Shown here: positions 13,301-22,416 of the stretch, piece after piece | Layout: each line of letters begins with the position of its first letter | Position numbering within the stretch: the first letter of the stretch is position 1 | NCBI GenBank assembly: GCA_964019055.1 | Contig: OZ025212.1 | Span: 7,831,109 to 7,895,108, forward strand | Direction of reading: 5' to 3' | DNA length: 64,000 bases | Source: Anthopleura xanthogrammica | Lineage: Eukaryota > Cnidaria > Anthozoa > Actiniaria > Actiniidae | Program-made: the position numbers and the translations under genes | The notes under the pieces: generated by a model | What the model was told of the DNA's origin: nothing | Databases searched by the model: none | What the model saw: only the letters and a program-made list of their open reading frames with translations

Positions 13301-16300
13301 ATTCAAATCATACACCTGTACATGTGCTGCAGGATTTACTGGGGTAAACTGCCAGACAGGTGAGAACCAGTTGATATAAATATCAATGGCATCAATAGAT
13401 TGGTACAAATACATTAATGACATATATATCTTTAATCAGATATCGATGAGTGTGCTTCTAATCCTTGTCAAAATGGAGGATCATGTCAAGATCAAGTCAA
13501 CTCATACAGCTGTACATGTGCTGCAGGATTTACTGGGGTCAACTGCCAGACAGGTGAGAACCAGTCCATATTGAAATGAATAGGTTGGTACAAATACATC
13601 AATGACAAATATATCTTTATCCAGATATCGATGAGTGTGCTTCTAATCCTTGTCAAAATGGAGGATCATGTCAAGATCAAGTCAACTCATACACCTGTAC
13701 ATGTGCTGCAGGATTTACTGGGGTCAACTGCCAGACAGGTGAGAACCAGTCCATATTGAAATGAATAGGTTGGTACAAATACATTAATGACAAATATATC
13801 TTTAATCAGATATCGATGAGTGTGCTTCTAATCCTTGTCAAAATGGAGGATCATGTCAAGACCAAGTCAACTCATACAACTGTACATGTGCTGCAGGATT
13901 CACTGGGGTCGACTGTCAGACAGGTTAGAAATAGTTAATATTGAAATGAAAAGATTTTTGAAGTGTTGTGTTATAGTCACATTTTATATTTAGCTAAGAA
14001 CCACGTGATATGCACAATCAGGCGTCTATGTAACTAGACACCAGAGGATTAGAGATTGAGCAATAAAGCAGACTCGTACCCAGTCGCTTCTTATTTCGCT
14101 ATTTCCTTACTCGCGCTGTGCTTGATGGGAAGGATTTAGTGAGTTCGCAATGTATCAAGGGAAGGGAGGAAGAGAAAAGAGAAGCTTTTTCCCCCGTCTT
14201 CCCAAAAGCCTTTGCGCGCATTCAGCAGCAGAGTAAGTGGCAATAAAGCGAGATGTAAACCACCATATTAGCGGCATAAAAACGAAAATGAATGCAAATT
14301 TACCTACGTTTCCTTCGATCGATCTCGACGACGATTCAGGAACGCCTGGATCACGATGCCGTAAATACTTTGCTCGATTCAGGAAGCTACTCATGGCGTT
14401 AAACATCGTAAATCAAGACAACGAGCGTCGTTGCTCCACTAAAACCCACTCGATAAAGCTATCGACGAGCTCACGGATTACTTTGAACCAAAAAATAACC
14501 TTGCATTCGAAGAATACCAATTCAGACAAACGAACGTTTGAGACATCGAGCTCAGACATGAGTCAGTGTTTGATAAGAATGATTGCTGTGAGATCAAGTC
14601 TCAGATCATTCCACATTGCACATCATCAAAGCTTCGAAGAAAAGCACTCAGTGAACCAGGTATGAGTTTACATTTTTTTAAACCAACTACTCGAATGCGG
14701 CAAAACACTAGAGCAAACGTACACTCGAGCTGCTATCATTGAGAAACAAGAAATCAAGACGTCACGACAAAGAAAACAAAACAAAAAAACAGGACGCAGA
14801 AATTGGAACGACCAAATTGAAGGACCGTGGAGCATCCCGGACTGAATCCGAATCAACGAATTGTTGATGTTGTGGTGGTTCGTACCCACACCAGAGAGAA
14901 AGAAAAGCCTGCCTAGCCTACCAAAAGGAATGTCATGAGTGTGGGAAAACTTGACATTTCAAATCCGTTTGTCGCAGCTCTGAACAACCAAAGAGACCAC
15001 AGCCTGGACAATCGACGAGAAGGCAGAGAAAGGACAACACCATTGACAAAGACTAAGACAGCGAGGAAGAAGAAAACACCTTCAGACTTGAGATACGAAG
15101 TGTCAACGGCAACGAAGCCAAACACCCACAGTTCCGCACTCCAGCAGCTTAAAGAACAACTAGAACGAGATGAACGCAATGGTGTAATAGAAATAGTAGA
15201 AGTCCCAACATCCTGGGTATCACTTGTTCTCGTTGCACCAAGGCCAAAACAACTTTGGAAAATACATGCATACGCATGCGTGTAGAAGCAAATCAAGCGG
15301 TGCAACGAGAGCGTCACATTATACCATACAACGATCAAGGAAGCAATCAACGAACTAAACGGTGCAACAGTCTTTAGAAAGTTAGATTTCAATCAAGGGT
15401 ATAATCAGCTAGAGCTTGTCGCTGAGTCGGGTTACATTACAATGTTTAGCACCCATGTGGGGCTCAGGAGATTTGCTTGATTGAACTTTGGGATATCACG
15501 AGCAACGACCGCGCACTCGACCAACTTAAGGAAGTTCTTTAAATGCACCAGTTGAAGCATACTGAGATCAATGTGGACACAAGTCCTGTTGGCCTTGGTG
15601 CGATCCTCGCCAAAATCGACCCCGTAACGGGCAAAAAGAAAGCTGTTGCATATGCGAGGAGAGATTTAATTAACGGATGTGGAGAGCCAGTACAGCCAAA
15701 CCGGGCGTTAAGTTCTGTGAGTCATATGGGGTTGCGAGTACTTCCTTTAATACATTTACCTGTAACTGTCTTAGCTGACCACAACCCCTTGTTACAGTCT
15801 TAAACGACCCAAAGTCGAAGCCACCAGCTGCCCGAACTGAAAGTTGGACTGTCAGACTCATACCGTACCAATTCACCATAGTCTACAAGAAGGGTTGTGA
15901 CAATCCTGTCAACTTCATGTCACAACACCCTGAGAAGGACACACGATAGCAGAAGATAGCGGAGGACTACAGCCTACATAGTACACGCATCAACCCCCAA
16001 GTTCTTAAAGCTAGAAGACATCGCATCTGCCACGATACAAGACGTAACCTACAAACCGTTATGAAAGCGATGGGATCAGACAACTGGCGTGAATTGAGCA
16101 AGCAAACTTGACGTTAACACATCGACATAAAAAGCTATGGAATGCGCCAAAGAAGAGCTGACAATCTGCTTATCGCTAAACGTCCTTCTCTGAGGAGGAT
16201 CGTAATACCTGAAACACTCAGTTGACACACGAGGGTCACCAAGGAATCGTCAAGACGAAATCCCTCCTCCACGAGAAGATTTGGTTCGCTGGTATAGACC

Positions 16301-19300
16301 CCCTGGTGGAAGAGACAGTGAAGTCATACTTCAACTGTCAAGCAGCCACACCATAAACTAAGCGTCAACCGCTAAACATGCCGCTACTGCCCAAATCCCC
16401 CTAGAAAAAAATGTGTCGATTTTAAGGAACTATTGACTGGACCGACCTACTTGTCGTCACCGATGACTACTTCAGGAACCCAGCGGTAGAAGCTTTTCAA
16501 ACCGTGTCAGTCTGAGTAATCGCGCCTCGCCTCAACAAAATCTTTCCAGAATTTGGTGTTCCGGAAGTTCTACGTTCAGATAATGGCCAGTCGTTTAACG
16601 GGGAGGACTTTCAACAATTTGTGCAAACCCTTCAGGCATCGCAAGATAACTTCATTGTGGCCACGTGCAAACAGTGAAGTGCAGAGCTCGACCATGGAAA
16701 GACGAGCTCTGCCGTCTACTGCGCAAAGGTACGATGGTGAATCAAGAAGAGAGGGAAAATAAATAACGAGAAACTCACGCTTCTTCAAGTAATTGGATCA
16801 ACCTCAGCTGCCAAATCAGATACAAATGATGGTGAGCCACCATGAGAGAACCCAACTGGGAAGGGAAAAGGTTCCCGAAGAACCTCAACCAGAAGAAGAT
16901 GAACCTCCCATACAGTTCAACGATATCCCTTGCGAAGACCTCCGATACCTTAACTGAGGACTATGTTAATTACAAGCTGATTTGTCTTATGAACTGTAAT
17001 TCTAAAGTTATGAACTGAACTGATTGAAGATCAGCACTGCATGGGAAACACTTGAAGAATTTACAAGTATTTCATATTTTGCATTGTATCATGCTTCTTT
17101 CCAAGATAGGGAGGATTGAAGTGTTCTATATTATAGTCACAATTAATAATTAGCTAAGAGCCACGTGATATGCTTAATTATATATATATGCAACTAGACA
17201 CCAGAGCAGTAAAGCGAGATGTAAACCACCACAATTGTTACGAATGACATTAACGACAAATATATTTGAAATCAGATATCGATGAGTGTGCTTCCAATCC
17301 TTGTCAAAATGGAGGATCATGTCAAGACCAAGTCAACTCATACAACTGTACATGTGCAGCAGGATTTACTGGGGTCAACTGCGCAGGTGAGAACCATTTC
17401 ATATTGAAATTACAGCCGTTCTCAGTCACACGTGAGACAAAATATCATGCGTCCAGAAGTGAACTTGGTGGACGTCAATCAAAGGCGTTTCTATGGTAAC
17501 CGGCTGTTACCGGCACCTACTACTTTGAATATTCAACAATCATCAAGTTATTTTAGAACTTGCTAGGGCCGGGGAAGGAATGAAGAAATAGCCAAAACTT
17601 TGTTTTTACGTTATTAGCAAAGTTAAAAGCTGTACCTCGAGACGACTCTAGCATTGATGAATACACTGAACATGTTTTCATCTACAGGCCGTCTAAAGTT
17701 ATAGATTCCTAACAGAAATCTTCAAACAACAATCATTCTTGTAAAGATTTGGTTTCTGTCGAACAGAAAAATGTATTCATTGAAAAATTACATTTTTTAT
17801 AACCTTTATAATCTTCCCTTGTGAATATTTGTACTGTCTGAGAAAAGAAATCCATGGAAATACCTTTGATTGTAGTCCACCAAGTTCACATCTGGAGGCG
17901 AGATATGTTTGGTCTCGAAGGGGCACGTGTGATTGAGAACAGCTGTAATAGATTGTTACAAAGAAACTAATGACTAATATTAATACCTTTAATCAGATAT
18001 CGATGAGTGTGCTTCCAATCCTTGTCAAAATGGAGGATCATGTCAAGACCAAGTCAACTCATACACCTGTACATGTGCTGCAGGATTTAATGGGGTCAAC
18101 TGCCAGACAGGTGAGAACCAGTTGATATAAATATCAATGGCATCAATAGATTGGTACAAATACATTAATGACATATATATCTTTAATCAGATATCGATGA
18201 GTGTGCTTCCAATCCTTGTCAAAATGGAGGATCATGTCAAGACCAAGTCAACTCATACACCTGCACGTGTGCTGAAGATTTTGCAGGATACAACTGCGAG
18301 CTACCTATAGGTAAGATAAAGTTCATGCCTTTTCAAATCGTTTCCAGCCCCAAACTATTTTGCCATTGAGTTCAGGACGTACATGCAGGATTTATTAGAG
18401 TCTACCACAGGTAGCTCAATACAATAAATTTTATTTAGTACCATATAGATATAATTTGAATTACAATGTACATTTTAAATGATTCTTGCTATATTTATAT
18501 TATTTATATTACATTGTACATTTTTTATGTTCCTTATTTTAAAGCACAAGCTAATTGTAACAACCGTAACAAGGTTGAACTACTCAATTAGCCCAAGCTA
18601 TGTATTAAACAAGTATGCTTGGAGATCAGTGCTGATTTATGCAAAATATACAACAAAATTTACTAAAAACAATTAAATGTAATTATCTAATACATTTGAA
18701 TCACAGCAGTTGAATCTAAAGAAATGATTATAAGCTTAATTTTTGAATGCATTTTCTGGCTTTGATAGCGAGAACTATGAACTTGCCATTTTTAGAATCC
18801 TATAAATTCAGTTGAAGTAAAGTTTATGATTCTTTGTCAATAATACGTGAACTTTAAAAAAATGTGTCTTTATTGTCCTAGTCTATTGACCAATAAATTA
18901 GCAGGAAAGTAGTCGTATTTTTCAAACAACTGTGTAAACGATGTTCGTGTTAAAAATATTTTTTTTATTAAATAATTCTCCCAAGACAATTTGCAATTAT
19001 GAAAACTACTTTGTAAGACATGATTTCTGAATCGAATAAGGACTGACGAGGAATGATAGGGCTGAAAATCGAGTCAGCGGTTGTGGGAAAAATCTCGAAC
19101 TCACCTATAAAAAAATGCCTCATGGTTTCGAAAATATCCTAGAATTAGCTACAAAAGTGCAAAAGAAAAGTTCTTTTCTTGAAGATTAAGAAAAATTAGC
19201 ATTGTAATCCATTAATCAATGTCTATGGTTTGCTTTTATTGTATGTAGAACTTCTGCAATGTTTGTACTACTGTAAAACGCTTCTTACTGAAAGCCTCAA

Positions 19301-22299
19301 TTTTCTTCAGTTTGATGGAAATTTTCCAGCGGTCATTTATGTACCCCACGCAGAGGAGGATCCAGTACTATCCGATCATTCGCTGCGACTGAAATATAAC
19401 ATTTTGCCATTTAAATAGCTCAATTGAATGAAAAATCAATTGTTCTTAAGTAGAGTGTATGTTATACCTTTTAGAGATATATATTTTCTAAATTCTTCAA
19501 GAAATTTAGAGACACTCGTCAAAATACTGGAGAACTTTGGAGTAATTTAGGTTCAGCACAGATCCTACAACTTGCTACTTTTATTTGCCAAATTAGTCGA
19601 ACATGTCTTCATGAAATGCTAAAGCAACACCTTAGTTAGTATTTTTATTACTAATAGTAGAAGTATCATCACAAAAAATATGCACAAAAACCGGGTTTGA
19701 AACCAAAGAAAAATTAGCGCGCAAGGACACTTGGGATTGTCCTGGATCCTAGCTCCTCTGGCGTACTACACACATACGTTTTTCACCTCTGTTAGGATGA
19801 ATTTGATTCGTTTATTTGTGAAAGGAGAACTGCAATTTTAATCTTACAATATCTCGTGCTTGGGATATTGGGAGAAACGCCCGTAAAATCAACTGAAAAG
19901 ATCCGGCTCATAATTTTTAAACTTTTCTCGTCTTTCTCCCGCTTACTCTATTTCATCGGAAGAGTAACAGGAACTATCTTCTATTCCTGCATCGGTGTAT
20001 AACGCAATGCTTCCTGTTCCCTTTCTCCCACACTGGGCGATGAATTATATGACCGGTCTTTATTTATAAGTAATACCATGGCAATGAGGGATATTAGTGA
20101 TTAAAATGTCCCTGAAGCCGAGGGAGGTTTAGTGGAAGTACCGAGGCCGCAGGCCGAGGGACTTTTACTAAACCTCCCGAGGCAGAGGGGACATTTAATC
20201 ACTAATATCCCGAAATTGCCATGGTATTAGTTTGTAATATCATGATTTCCGAGGAAAACATCAAGAATTTCGTTGAAAGAGCCTTGATGACTCCCTACTC
20301 TGGGGAATGCTGAGGAATGTTCATTGTTAGCACAATAAACTGATATAAATGAACGCCACGCCAAATAAATTATGTTAAGTCGTCAAACAGATCAGAAATG
20401 GCGGAGTGCAGTCGCTTTTCTTTCGTGAAAGACACAGAAATCGACAAAGTAAGAGATTCGTCAGTCCCTGCAAATACAAAGAAGCATACGACTTGGGGTA
20501 ATAACGTGTATAAGCAATAGGCACAGGCTAGAGAAAAAGAATTTAAAGACTTTGAAGCTGAAAACAAAGAGTTTCCATCTATTCCACCAATAACAGAGTT
20601 GAATGTTAATGAGATGAACTACTGGTTGTCGAAATTCGCAATGGAAGTAAGAAAGAAAGATGGTAGTGATTATCGCCATGAAGTACTCTACAGTCTGTTC
20701 TGCGGTTTGAATCGCATAATCAAAGAGCAGCATCCACAGCTAATTTCACTTTTCCATGCACCTCAACTTAAGCCTTTGCAAAAGACTCTTGATGGTCGTC
20801 TGAAGGAACTGCAATCAAAACAAGACCCCTTTAAGAAACAAGCTGATGCCATTTCGGCAAAAGACGAGGGAGAGATGTGGAGCAAAGGGATATTGGGGAC
20901 TCATTCCCCAGATGCTGTTATCAATGCATTGATTTTCCTTGCTGGTAAGCTTTTCATCTTGAGAGGTGGAAAAGAGCAGCGACAATTGTCCCATGACCAG
21001 TTTGTCTTTGAAGAACAGTCAGACGGCTCGATGGCTATCATATTCAAAGAAAAGGTTTCAAAGACGAACCAAGGTGGTCTAAAGAGGAGAAAAGTGGAAC
21101 GAAAGGAAGTTCGACATTTGGAAGACCCTACCAATGAAAGATCATTCACGTTCATTTACAATTTTTACATGAGTAAATGGTGAGTTTATTTTTGTTTTGA
21201 CAACACCTTGCAATGTGCAGAATCACAAATACGTTCGTTCAGGAATAATGAAACATCCTTTTTGTGATATTAGATATTAAATTGCTCAATTTTTGTTCAT
21301 ATATTTACAGTCCAGAACATGTTCCAGTGCCGGCCTTCTACCTTAGACCGAAAATCAAGTGGAAGAATTGTAATGAAGTGTGGTTTGAAAAAAGTCCCAT
21401 GGGCCATAACGCCATAGATAAGAGATTCAAACAAATGTGCAACGATGCAAGCTTGAAGGGAAATTTTTCGAACCATTCTGGCCGTGTGACAGGTATAACA
21501 AGAATGTACCAGGCAGGTTTACCCGAGAAACTCATCATGAAAAGAAGTGGCCATCGTTAAGTTGAAGGAGTAAGGACATATCAACGCGAAGACCCCAGTG
21601 ATGTTGTCCGTGTATCAAAGGCAGTAAGCGGAGACGCAAGAGAAGAAAGCAGTGGAAAAAATACTAATGCCAGTTTGGAGAAAGAAGAAGAAGATGATGA
21701 TACGGTACTAGTGAAAGCTTGTGAAGAGTACGAAAGCAGCAATGCTGCAGGAGTTACCTTGGGTAACATCAACATGCAGGGTGCTACACTAAGCAACGTT
21801 CACATACAAATAAATATTAACAAATAACTACATTGTTATTGTAATATTTGTTATTAAAATATTGCAAGAAGTAAACATGATCGTACACTTACTTGAATAC
21901 TAATGAGTTGTCTTGATCTGTGTCTAATCTATAATGCGTCTCATGGGAAAACGTTTTGTTTGAAATCAAATGGTGACCAACAACATCAATTACGCATGCG
22001 CGAATATCGTTTTAGCGTGTTCACTCGGCCCAAAGACAAAATTCTCTATCCCACATTGAATAAAGCTTGTAGAAGGACGAGATACATCCTGATTAAAAAT
22101 ACATCCGATTTCGAACCGGGTCTTTCAGACTCGGTGTCCCGATGATTGGGTTGCATGAGGGACAACCTCATGAATAAGATGAGGAAAATTTAGTCTCTAA
22201 ATTTCCCTCATTCAAATGAGGGAAATTAACCGCCACCCGGTTAGCTCAGTTGGTAAGAGCGTCGGTCTGTTGTGCGGGAGGTCGTGGTTCGAGTCCCGG

Positions 22300-22355
<56 letters not shown>

Positions 22356-22363
22356 CACATCTA

Positions 22364-22416
<53 letters not shown>

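Larger units (their letters stand above)
13246..18310 (+). repeat. Gene A tandem EGF exon-intron units
   Basis: Seven phase 1-1 exons of 111-120 bp, each one calcium-binding EGF domain. Introns between 13246 and 13923 are only about 70-85 bp and nearly identical to one another (gtgagaaccagt ... aaatacattaatgaca ... atcag). Later introns are lengthened by insertions (13959-17233, 17413-17945). The last exon differs ([13 protein letters not shown]) and ends the array. Symmetric phase lets units be gained or lost without breaking the frame. Confidence 0.9.

Noticed and set aside
22232..22310. A possible tRNA gene
   Set aside because: A and B boxes are present, but the T-stem does not pair properly and the sequence continues into a SINE body with a LINE-like tail.
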